Shown: positions 1 through 5,422 of the stretch, piece after piece | Position numbering within the stretch: the first letter of the stretch is position 1 | How the letters are laid out: each line of letters starts with the position of its first letter | Source of the DNA: Rickettsiales bacterium | GTDB lineage: Bacteria > Pseudomonadota > Alphaproteobacteria > Rickettsiales > UBA1997 | Assembly (NCBI GenBank): GCA_947496905.1 | Contig: CANMEW010000085.1 | Location: 1 to 5,467 of the forward strand | Length of the DNA: 5,467 nt | Direction of reading: 5' to 3' | Program-made: the position numbers and the translations under genes | Notes under the pieces: model-generated | Told to the model about the DNA's origin: nothing | Database searches by the model: none | What the model saw: the letters and a program-made list of their open reading frames with translations, nothing else

Positions 1-2
1 GC

Positions 3-416
3 GGCAAAAAATATTTCGCAGATTCTCAACTAAAATTTTATCATGATATTGATTCGTGCCTCGAAGAAAATAAGTCAAAAACCTTGCTCCTATCGAGCGT
101 AATTCAATATCTAGAAAAACCTTACGAGTTTTTAGACGAGATAATTTTGCGAAAATTTGAGTTTATTATTTTTGATCTCACTGGTTTTCACAATGAGGAT
201 CGCGATGTTCTCACTATTCAGAAAGTTTGGCCGGAAGTTTATGAGGCGAGTTATCCTTGTTGGTTCTTTTCTAAGACAAAATTTTTTGGTAGACTCCTAA
301 AAGAATATGAATTGCTTGAAGAATTTTTCTCTCATTTTGGTGAATCGATCTCAATTGATGAAAAGTCTCAAGCTAAATATTTTGGTGCAATTTTTAGGTT
401 AAAAGTCGATGCTTAA
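3..416 (+). CDS. Putative methyltransferase, TIGR04325 family (5'-truncated by the window edge)
   Basis: The frame is open to the left edge, so the true start lies outside; 137 C-terminal residues are visible of a family usually about 250 residues long. A TTG at 84 is an internal Leu codon, not a plausible start, because the conserved stretch begins before it. Visible family-like signatures are LLSSVIQYLEKP, then FEFIIFDLTGF, then the VYEASYPCWFFS segment and a closing EYELLEEFFSHF stretch, resembling the C-terminal half of TIGR04325 (LIC12133-type) proteins. These are annotated as putative SAM-dependent methyltransferases and are often found in O-antigen or capsule clusters; their substrate is generally unknown. 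The SAM-binding N-terminal half is off-window, so catalytic competence cannot be judged. The gene overlaps the next one by 8 nt, which suggests co-transcription and coupled translation with the glycosyltransferase. Family assignment is from recognised motifs; the methyltransferase activity is inferred from family annotation. Confidence 0.75.
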   Translation, partial: GKKYFADSQLKFYHDIDSCLEENKSKTLLLSSVIQYLEKPYEFLDEIILRKFEFIIFDLTGFHNEDRDVLTIQKVWPEVYEASYPCWFFSKTKFFGRLLKEYELLEEFFSHFGESISIDEKSQAKYFGAIFRLKVDA

Positions 417-1362
417 CTTTTGCACACTCTTCGATTCTAACTATCTGCCATATGGTTTGACGATGTATGAGTCGCTGAAAAAAAACTGCGACAATTTTCA
501 TCTTTTTATTTTTGCCTTCGATGAAAAATGTGAAGAAGTTTTAAAAAAATTAGCGCTGGAGAATGTGACGGTAATTTCTCCGCAAGATTTCGAAGATGAA
601 GAATTGCTCAAAATAAAACCAACGCGCAGTAAAGGCGAATATTGCTGGACATGCACCCCTTCAACAGTTTTTTATGTTCTAAAAAACTTCTCCACACCAA
701 GCTGTACATACATCGATGCTGATCTTTATTTTTTCTCCGACCCAAAAATTTTAATTGAAGAGCTGAAAGGAAAATCAGTTTCCGTCATCGAGCATCGTTA
801 CACGCAAAAATATGATCAGAGTAAAAATTCTGGTAAATATTGCGTGCAATTCATGACTTTCAAAAACGATGAGAATGGATTAGAGGTGCTAAAATGGTGG
901 CGCGATCGCTGCATCGAATGGTGTTTTGGCAGAGTGGAAGACGGAAAGTTTGGGGATCAAAAATATCTCGATGATTGGATGATGAGGTTTAGCTGTGTGC
1001 AAGAGTTAGAGAATATTGGCGGCGGCGTGGCACCGTGGAATGTTCAGCGGTATAATTTTTTTGAAGAGAGCGAGAAAATTTTTGGTGTCGAAAAAAAATC
1101 TGGTAAAAAATTTCCTCTAATTTTTTTCCATTTTCATGGATTTAAAATTTTAAATGAAAAGCGGGTGAGGCTTACCGAAGGTTACAAAATCTCGCTCAAC
1201 GCCAGAAATTTAATTTATAAAAACTACACAAAACAGTTTGTGCTGAAAATGGAGAAAAAAATTTCTCTCAAGAAAAATCCATTTTTGGACAAAATTTTTT
1301 CCCTCCTGCCGCATAAAAAAAATAATAAAATTAGTATTTTATGGCTCACATCATCGAACTAA
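409..1362 (+). CDS. Glycosyltransferase, GT-A fold (GT8-like, polysaccharide cluster type)
   Basis: A 317-residue cytoplasmic protein that probably transfers a sugar from a nucleotide-sugar donor to a growing surface glycan. The N-terminus (FCTLFDSNYLPYGLTMYESL, residues 4-23) is the usual first strand and helix of these enzymes. YIDADLYFFSDP (101-112) carries the metal- and nucleotide-binding DAD motif at 103-105. Later blocks are EHRYTQKY (128-135), WWRDRCIEWC (163-172), FGDQKYLDDW (181-190), GGGVAPWN (204-211) and HFHGF (241-245), which together match bacterial glycosyltransferases of O-antigen and capsule loci. There is no signal peptide and no clear transmembrane segment; the C-terminus is Lys-rich, which could favour membrane association (inference). 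The ATG overlaps the preceding gene by 8 nt and has a weak AGG about 10 nt upstream. The 3' end overlaps fdtA by 22 nt. Donor and acceptor cannot be read from sequence; the fdtA and fdtB genes nearby make a 3-amino-deoxyhexose donor possible but unproven. Confidence 0.85.
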   Translation: MLNFCTLFDSNYLPYGLTMYESLKKNCDNFHLFIFAFDEKCEEVLKKLALENVTVISPQDFEDEELLKIKPTRSKGEYCWTCTPSTVFYVLKNFSTPSCTYIDADLYFFSDPKILIEELKGKSVSVIEHRYTQKYDQSKNSGKYCVQFMTFKNDENGLEVLKWWRDRCIEWCFGRVEDGKFGDQKYLDDWMMRFSCVQELENIGGGVAPWNVQRYNFFEESEKIFGVEKKSGKKFPLIFFHFHGFKILNEKRVRLTEGYKISLNARNLIYKNYTKQFVLKMEKKISLKKNPFLDKIFSLLPHKKNNKISILWLTSSN

Positions 1363-1715
1363 AAACTTTTTCTGACAGCCGTGGAAGCCTTGCAGTTATT
1401 GATGACAGGCAGTTACCATTTAAAATTAAAAGAAGTTTCTACGTTTATGGCGTGAAGAAGGGTGAGGTTCGTGGTAAGCATCGTCATCACAAAGCGATTC
1501 AGGCGATGATCTGCTTGGAAGGCAGTTGCAAAGTTTACAATCACAATGGGGAGAGGGAGGAAATTTTTATTTTGGACAGCCCGTCGCAATGTTTAATTCT
1601 TGAGCCAAGAGACTGGCACTACATGGAAGAGTTCAGTGAGCACACGGTTTTGAATGTGTTGTCGTCAGAATATTTTAGCACCGAGGATTACATCTACGAG
1701 CCATATTCAAGCTAA
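1341..1715 (+). CDS. fdtA: FdtA/WxcM-like cupin, dTDP-4-keto-6-deoxyhexose 3,4-ketoisomerase
   Basis: A 124-residue single-domain cupin, near the usual length for stand-alone FdtA/QdtA (about 130-140). The family isomerises dTDP-4-keto-6-deoxyglucose to the 3-keto sugar, the substrate for a 3-aminotransferase. Signatures are FSDSRGSLAVID (10-21), KIKRSFYVYGV (28-38), the RGKHRHHKAIQ block (44-54) with the two conserved histidines H47 and H49 expected in the active site, the LEGSC turn (59-63), LILEPRDWHYMEEFS (85-99) and the terminal EDYIYEPY. Position 50 is His where FdtA/QdtA normally have Lys. FdtA (galacto product) and QdtA (gluco product) cannot be separated from sequence alone. The ATG lies inside the end of the glycosyltransferase gene, giving a 22-nt overlap, with no strong Shine-Dalgarno sequence, so translation is probably coupled. 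The partner aminotransferase is the convergent gene at 1871-2968. The TAA stop lies within the TAAA duplication of element A. Confidence 0.82.
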   Translation: MAHIIELKTFSDSRGSLAVIDDRQLPFKIKRSFYVYGVKKGEVRGKHRHHKAIQAMICLEGSCKVYNHNGEREEIFILDSPSQCLILEPRDWHYMEEFSEHTVLNVLSSEYFSTEDYIYEPYSS

Positions 1716-1716
1716 A
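1713..1716. repeat. Left TAAA target duplication of element A
   Basis: TAAA directly precedes the GGAGCC terminus and is repeated at 1860-1863. Its first three bases are the fdtA stop codon, so insertion duplicated and preserved the stop. Confidence 0.7.
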
Positions 1717-1859
1717 GGAGCCTCTGAAAAACCTAGATTTTTCGAGGAATTTTTAGGAAGAAAATTTGCGAGCAGGAAAGTGTACCCTTGATGTACATGC
1801 TCGCGAGCAAATTTATCTGACGACAAAATTACCGGAAAAGATGGTTTTTCAGAGGCTCC
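1717..1859 (+). mobile_element. MITE-like palindromic element, copy A (143 bp)
   Basis: A transposase-less element with perfect 17-bp terminal inverted repeats (GGAGCCTCTGAAAAACC at 1717-1733, its complement at 1843-1859) flanked by TAAA on both sides. It matches copy B (5254-5467) in opposite orientation. Over the shared 142 positions I count five substitutions, plus a 1-bp difference (CCC at 1785-1787 against CC) and absence of B's 72-bp internal module. It fills almost all of the space between convergent fdtA and fdtB. Removing it with one TAAA would leave the two stop codons 8 nt apart, so it looks like a clean insertion. The terminal sequence and short duplication are reminiscent of IS5-family-mobilised elements, but the parent transposase is unknown. 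Rickettsiales-type palindromic elements are an alternative comparison. Confidence 0.85.
1762..1814. repeat. Core hairpin of element A (possible convergent-gene terminator)
   Basis: AAATTTGC (1762-1769) pairs with GCAAATTT (1807-1814), and GAGCA (1770-1774) pairs with TGCTC (1798-1802), with a 4-nt CGCG-side bulge between. Inside, TGTAC (1781-1785) pairs with GTACA (1793-1797) around a 7-nt loop. A perfect 10-bp palindrome, GCTCGCGAGC, spans 1799-1808. Lying between two convergent operons, this could reduce read-through in both directions. The T-runs after the stem are short, so a classical intrinsic terminator is not clearly present and the regulatory role is inference. Confidence 0.6.
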
Positions 1860-1863
1860 TAAA
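1860..1863. repeat. Right TAAA target duplication of element A
   Basis: TAAA immediately follows the GGCTCC terminus of element A and matches 1713-1716. It ends 7 nt before the fdtB stop codon (minus strand). A chance match in AT-rich DNA is possible for four bases, but its exact abutment on both ends favours a real target duplication. Confidence 0.7.
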
Positions 1864-1870
1864 ATAAGAC

Positions 1871-2968
1871 TTACGAAAATTTATTCATCACCTCACAAAC
1901 CCTTTCCACATCTGTTTTCTCGTGAAAATATGAAATTGGTAGGCTTAAAGTTGTGGCGTGGATTTCTTCTGAAATTGGATAAGATTGGTTCGAAAAATTT
2001 CCGCTTCGAGACATTGCTTTTTGCTTGTGTGGAGCAATCGGATAATGGATTCCGGTTTTGATATTGTGGTCTAGCAAAAATTGCTTCAGCTGATCACGTT
2101 TTTTGTGTCTGATGTTAAAAATATGAAAAACATCAAAATAGTCTGGATGTCGCGCTGGCTTGATGAAAGCGTCACTTAAATTTTGAAAATAAATTTCTGC
2201 CAATTCATTTTTGTGAGAATTTATTTCGTGAAGCTTTTTTAATTTGATGGAAAGAAATCCCGCCTGAACCTCGTCAAGCCTAGAGTTGTAGCCAACCAAC
2301 TCATTGTGATATTTTATCTTTGATCCGTAATTACGCAGCATTTTTACCTTCTCCACCAACTCCACATCATCAGTTGTAATTGCTCCAGCATCTCCGAGCG
2401 CACCTAAATTTTTTGTTGGGTAAAAACTGAAAGATCCAAAATCTCCAAAGCTTCCCGCCATCTTTCCCTTGTATTTTGCCCCGTGAGCCTGCGCCGCATC
2501 CTCGATTAATTTGAGATTATTTCTTTTGCACAAATCTAAAATCGGATCCATTTCGCAGCATTTTCCGTAGAGATGAACTACAATGATTGCGCGAGTTTTT
2601 TTGGTAATTTTTTCAGCGATTTTTTTGGGATCGATATTGTAAGTTGCGATGTCTGGCTCAACTAAAACTGGCTTCAAACCATTTTGTAAAATCGACAAAA
2701 TTGTCGCGATGTAGGTGTTGGATGGTACGATGACTTCATCACCCTTTTCAAATCCAAAAGCGGTGAGTGAAAGAGTTAATGCATCTAGGCCGGAAGCAAC
2801 TCCAACACAGTTTTTATTTCCACAAAATTCAGCAAATTCTTGCTCGAATTTTTCAACATTTTTGCCCAGAATGTACCAGCCAGAATCAAGGGTTGCGGCG
2901 AAAGATTTTTTGTAATCCTCAAAAAATTTTTGGTTTAGTTTTGCTAAATTTTCGTATTCGATGGTCAT
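1871..2968 (-). CDS. fdtB: FdtB/QdtB-like PLP-dependent sugar 3-aminotransferase (DegT/DnrJ/EryC1 family)
   Basis: A 365-residue fold-type I aminotransferase, full family length. It would convert a dTDP-3-keto-6-deoxyhexose to the dTDP-3-amino-3,6-dideoxyhexose using glutamate as amino donor. Visible blocks are LDSGWYILGKNVEKFEQEF (27-45), ASGLDAL (58-64, phosphate contact), EDAAQAHGA (156-164, Asp157 and Gln160 against the PLP ring), SFYPTKNLGALGDAGA (181-196) with Lys186 as the Schiff-base lysine, RNYGS (212-216) and the YNSRLDEVQAG segment. The SGWYILG/EFC pattern is typical of FdtB and QdtB, fitting the fdtA gene on the other strand. The start ATG overlaps the rfbA stop as ATGA (4-nt overlap), indicating translational coupling. 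It is the last gene of the minus-strand operon. Which 3-amino sugar is made (Fuc3N or Qui3N) depends on FdtA and cannot be settled here. Confidence 0.88.
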   Translation of the reverse strand: MTIEYENLAKLNQKFFEDYKKSFAATLDSGWYILGKNVEKFEQEFAEFCGNKNCVGVASGLDALTLSLTAFGFEKGDEVIVPSNTYIATILSILQNGLKPVLVEPDIATYNIDPKKIAEKITKKTRAIIVVHLYGKCCEMDPILDLCKRNNLKLIEDAAQAHGAKYKGKMAGSFGDFGSFSFYPTKNLGALGDAGAITTDDVELVEKVKMLRNYGSKIKYHNELVGYNSRLDEVQAGFLSIKLKKLHEINSHKNELAEIYFQNLSDAFIKPARHPDYFDVFHIFNIRHKKRDQLKQFLLDHNIKTGIHYPIAPHKQKAMSRSGNFSNQSYPISEEIHATTLSLPISYFHEKTDVERVCEVMNKFS

Positions 2969-3846
2969 GCAACTTGCTCCAAATAATGTCGGTAACTCGA
3001 GCCTTTTTTGTATTTTTGAACCAAGGTTTTGAATTTTTTCTCATCAATAAAACCCTTGCGGTAAGCTACTTCTTCTAGGCAGGAAATTTTTAATCCCTGA
3101 CGTTTTTCGATGGTGTGAATGAAGGTTGAGGCATCTAGAAGAGAATCTGGTGTGCCGGCGTCAAGCCAAGCAAATCCACGTTTTAACCTCACGACCCCAA
3201 GCATTTTTTTCTTTAAATAAACCTTGTTGATGTCGGTGATTTCAAGCTCTCCTCGCGCTGATGGCTTGGTATTTTTAGCAATTTCAACGACGTCAGAATT
3301 GTAGATGTAAAGTCCGGTTGCCGCCCAATTTGATTTTGGTTTTTTTGGTTTTTCTTCGATTGAAGTTACCTTTTCCTCATTTTTATCAAGCTCGATGACG
3401 CCATATCTTTCGGGGTCGGAGACATGATAGGCAAAAATAAATCCACCAATTTTTTTTGATTTAACTTGAGCTATTTTTTCTTCCAGATTCTCGCGCGCAA
3501 TTTCGGCGCCGTAGAAAATATTGTCGCCGAGAATTAGGCAGACGCTGTCCGTGCCAATAAATTTTCCCCCGATCAAAAATGCTTCACCAATACCTTTTGG
3601 CTGGTTTTGAGTCGCGTAAGAAAGCTTGATTCCGTAGTCAGAACCGTCTCCTAAATATTTTTCAATGTGAGGTGTGTCTTGCGCGGTGGAGATGATGAGG
3701 ATGTTTTTGATGTCGAGATTCATCAAGGTTGACAGCGGGTAGCAAATCATCGGCTTGTCGTAAACAGGCAGCAGCTGTTTGCTGATGACGTTGGTAAGCG
3801 GGGCAAGTCTCGTGCCGTTGCCGCCTGCGAGAATGATGCCTTTCAT
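2965..3846 (-). CDS. rfbA: Glucose-1-phosphate thymidylyltransferase RmlA/RfbA
   Basis: A 293-residue cytoplasmic nucleotidyltransferase that makes dTDP-glucose and PPi from dTTP and glucose-1-phosphate, the entry step to dTDP-deoxysugars. The sequence is complete and canonical: LAGGNGTRLAPLT (6-18, nucleotide loop), KQLLPVYDKP (23-32), QPKGIGEAF (82-90), LGDNIFYG (106-113, metal-binding Asp108), ERYGVIE (146-152), IEEKPKKPKS (163-172), ATGLYIY (176-182), ARGELEITDIN (197-207) and WLDAGTPDSLLDAS (227-240). Length matches the usual 290 or so. Its start codon overlaps the aroQ stop by one base (TAATG) and its stop overlaps the fdtB start (ATGA), so it is embedded in a coupled operon. Product use is inferred from fdtA and fdtB; the intermediate 4,6-dehydratase gene rmlB is not present here. 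Confidence 0.96.
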   Translation of the reverse strand: MKGIILAGGNGTRLAPLTNVISKQLLPVYDKPMICYPLSTLMNLDIKNILIISTAQDTPHIEKYLGDGSDYGIKLSYATQNQPKGIGEAFLIGGKFIGTDSVCLILGDNIFYGAEIARENLEEKIAQVKSKKIGGFIFAYHVSDPERYGVIELDKNEEKVTSIEEKPKKPKSNWAATGLYIYNSDVVEIAKNTKPSARGELEITDINKVYLKKKMLGVVRLKRGFAWLDAGTPDSLLDASTFIHTIEKRQGLKISCLEEVAYRKGFIDEKKFKTLVQKYKKGSSYRHYLEQVA

Positions 3847-4289
3847 TAAGAGTTACCTCGAATCATGTTGTTCATTGCAAGTAGTGAGATGGTGTAGCCA
3901 TTGGTTCCAAGTCCAGAAATTACCGCATCAACCACGTCGCTTAAAAAAGAATTCTGACGAAATTCTTCGCGCTTAAAAATGTTAGAAATATGCAGTTCAA
4001 TTTTTGGTTTTTGGAAAATTTCTAGAGCATCACGAATTGCAACCGAAGTATGTGTGTAGGCGGCGGCGTTGATGATGATCCCGTCAAAATTTTCAATGGC
4101 ATCCTGAATGATGTCTACCATCTCTCCCTCACTATTTGACTGCTTCAAGTCAACTTTCAGGTCAAGCTCCTCTGCCAATGTTTTGCAGTCACTTTCAATT
4201 TTTGCGAGAGATGTATTTCCGTAAATTTCTTTGTCCCGCTTGTGCAAAAGATTAATATTCGGGCCGTTAAGGATGAGTATTTTTTTCAT
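3846..4289 (-). CDS. aroQ: Type II 3-dehydroquinate dehydratase AroQ
   Basis: A 147-residue protein of the standard length for dodecameric type II dehydroquinase, third step of the shikimate pathway (3-dehydroquinate to 3-dehydroshikimate, anti elimination of water). NGPNINLLHKRDKEIYG (8-24) carries the catalytic Arg18 and Tyr23 of the flexible lid. QSNSEGEMVDIIQ (50-62) is the helix block. INAAAYTHTSVAIRDAL (73-89) contains Asn74 and His80, and ELHISNIFKREEFRQNS (98-114) contains the catalytic His100 and Arg111. SGLGTNGYTISLLAM near the C-terminus is the usual closing helix. The family's common LLG before the lid is LLH here, which is unlikely to matter. It starts 10 nt after pssA and overlaps rfbA by one base. 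An aromatic-pathway gene between lipid and deoxysugar genes is probably a chance operon neighbour rather than a functional partner. Confidence 0.95.
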   Translation of the reverse strand: MKKILILNGPNINLLHKRDKEIYGNTSLAKIESDCKTLAEELDLKVDLKQSNSEGEMVDIIQDAIENFDGIIINAAAYTHTSVAIRDALEIFQKPKIELHISNIFKREEFRQNSFLSDVVDAVISGLGTNGYTISLLAMNNMIRGNS

Positions 4290-4299
4290 GAAATTTTTA

Positions 4300-5109
4300 C
4301 TAACAGAGTGAGGTTAGGATCGACTTACTTCTTTTTGCCTCTAACTCAATTTTGACGTAAAAAGAAGTCGTGATTGGAATGGAGATGGCGTAGGTGACGC
4401 CAATGATTGACAGGGTCATCCATGGTTTTACCAGCAGTCCAATTATGATTGAGCCTAATATTAGCAGGGTGACGTAAGTGTATTCATTTCTGATTGGGAT
4501 TTTCTTGATTGAAATTGTTGGGATGCGACTCGCCATTAAAACCGCGAGAACTGCTGCGTAAGTAATGACGTGAACTGGATCAGAATAAAAACCCTCGCCG
4601 AATTGGTAAGTTAAAACCATTGGCAGCATTGCCATTGCAGCCCCTACTGGCGCTGGAATTCCTTTGAAGAAATATTTTTCCAGAGTCGGATTGTCGATTT
4701 CTTTGGATGAATCAACATTGAAGCGTGCAAGTCTGATTGCGCCGCAAACAGCAAAAAATAGAACCAATGCCCAATCTAGACCCTGAATATCTTGGTAAGA
4801 ATTAACCCAAGCGTAAATTACGAAGCCAGGCACGACGCCAAAATTAACGAAGTCGACAAGAGAATCTAGTTGCGCACCAAACTCGCTAGATGAATTCAGA
4901 AAGCGCGCCAACCTTCCATCTACACCATCCATGAATCCGGCAAAAAGTAAAAATGCCGAGGCGGTAGTGAAATCACCTTGAATTGAATATCTCACTGCTG
5001 ACAGAGCGATGCAAAGACTTGTCAATGTAACTAAGTTTGGCAGCAGTCTAAAAAGTGGAAAAAACCCGTTCTCAGCATCTCTAATTTTCTGAATAATTTG
5101 TGTAGGCAT
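4300..5109 (-). CDS. pssA: CDP-diacylglycerol-serine O-phosphatidyltransferase PssA
   Basis: A 269-residue integral membrane enzyme that makes phosphatidylserine and CMP from CDP-diacylglycerol and L-serine, the first committed step to phosphatidylethanolamine. The complete CDP-alcohol phosphatidyltransferase motif is present in MDGVDGRLAR through LVDF: Asp61, Asp64, Gly65, Ala68, Arg69, Gly78, Asp82, Asp86. RLARFN (126-131) and FKGIPAP (148-154) are typical of the type II PssA subfamily rather than PgsA. About eight hydrophobic segments are visible, roughly at 21-43, 48-63, 84-102, 110-128, 150-168, 178-196, 211-227 and 231-251, with a short basic C-terminal tail. It is the first intact gene of the minus-strand operon. 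In many alphaproteobacteria psd lies directly upstream of pssA; here that position holds an unidentified gene remnant and element B. I saw no clear Shine-Dalgarno or sigma70-type promoter in the 65 nt upstream. Confidence 0.95.
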   Translation of the reverse strand: MPTQIIQKIRDAENGFFPLFRLLPNLVTLTSLCIALSAVRYSIQGDFTTASAFLLFAGFMDGVDGRLARFLNSSSEFGAQLDSLVDFVNFGVVPGFVIYAWVNSYQDIQGLDWALVLFFAVCGAIRLARFNVDSSKEIDNPTLEKYFFKGIPAPVGAAMAMLPMVLTYQFGEGFYSDPVHVITYAAVLAVLMASRIPTISIKKIPIRNEYTYVTLLILGSIIIGLLVKPWMTLSIIGVTYAISIPITTSFYVKIELEAKRSKSILTSLC

Positions 5110-5174
5110 TTTAAAAAAATTTGATTGGGAAGATGCTTGGATGGAAGTGCTTTGAGTGAGCTATTTTGAGGGAA
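5110..5174. other. Short intergenic spacer upstream of pssA
   Basis: These 65 nt separate the remnant stop from the pssA start. I see no convincing promoter hexamers on the minus strand, no inverted repeat and no clear ribosome binding site; an A/T-rich tract immediately precedes the ATG. If element B separated pssA from its original promoter, a replacement promoter would have to lie here or within B. Confidence 0.4.
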
Positions 5175-5253
5175 TTACTTTGCTTTCAGCGAAGTCAAAT
5201 TTAGTTTTTTGTACTCCTCAAGAAAAGCAACCTCAACCTTCCCGATCACTACA
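5175..5253 (-). pseudogene. 3' remnant of an unidentified gene interrupted by element B
   Basis: Reading leftward from the edge of element B, one frame stays open for 25 codons (VVIGKVEVAFLEEYKKLNLT and five more residues) before TAA at 5177-5175; the other two frames are closed by stops close to the junction. Its amphipathic, Lys/Glu-rich composition looks like a genuine protein C-terminus. The frame continues without a stop into element B for 47 more codons up to a TGA at 5396-5394, but that part is element sequence. I do not recognise the protein, and it does not resemble the C-terminus of Psd, the common upstream neighbour of pssA. It ends 65 nt before the pssA start and may once have been the preceding operon gene. 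Alternatively it is still the natural end of a gene that tolerates the element in frame. Confidence 0.5.
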
Positions 5254-5288
5254 GGAACCTCTGAAAAACCATCTTTTTCGGTAATTTT

Positions 5289-5360
5289 ACTCGTAGGTTT
5301 TTTTATTTTTAATCGAACGAGTTGCAAATTACTTGCTGCTGAAGCAGCTGCGCAAATTGT
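5289..5360. repeat. 72-bp internal module unique to copy B, with two hairpins
   Basis: Alignment with copy A breaks after AATTTT at 5288 and resumes at GTCGTCAG (5361). The module is 72 bp (24 codons). It holds ACTCGT (5289-5294) paired with ACGAGT (5317-5322), and a tight hairpin GCTGCT-GA-AGCAGC at 5335-5348 overlapping the palindrome GCAGCTGC (5344-5351). Short AATT-type matches at the two borders would allow a deletion by slippage, making A a deletion derivative, but gain in B is not excluded. Confidence 0.7.
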
Positions 5361-5370
5361 GTCGTCAGAT

Positions 5371-5422
5371 AAATTTGCTCGCGAGCACGTACATCAAGGT
5401 ACGCTTTCCTGCTCGCAAATTT
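5371..5422. repeat. Core hairpin of element B
   Basis: AAATTTGC (5371-5378) pairs with GCAAATTT (5415-5422), GAGCA (5383-5387) with TGCTC (5410-5414), and CGTAC (5388-5392) with GTACG (5399-5403) around a 6-nt loop. GCTCGCGAGC at 5377-5386 is a perfect palindrome. The layout is the same as in copy A, with a C-G pair replacing A's T-A pair at the outer end of the GTAC stem. Confidence 0.65.

Noticed and set aside
84..86. TTG as start codon of the first gene
   Set aside because: The frame is open to the left edge and conserved family sequence continues across this codon, so it is an internal leucine.
1717..1859. CRISPR or tandem repeat array
   Set aside because: The similarity is one inverted copy pair with terminal inverted repeats, with no regularly spaced direct repeats.
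1843..1870. Classical intrinsic terminator formed by the terminal repeat of element A
   Set aside because: The two 17-bp arms are separated by over 100 nt and are followed by CCTAAAA rather than a T-run, so a standard terminator is not supported on the plus strand.
2715..2915. Plus-strand open frame of 66 codons
   Set aside because: It lies wholly antisense within the conserved N-terminal part of the fdtB-like aminotransferase and has no recognisable protein features.
2767..3078. Plus-strand open frame of 103 codons
   Set aside because: It is antisense to the rfbA/fdtB junction; both minus-strand genes are strongly conserved there and the translation looks random.
3779..3976. Plus-strand open frame of 65 codons
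   Set aside because: It is antisense to the aroQ end and the rfbA nucleotide-binding loop, with no motif of its own.
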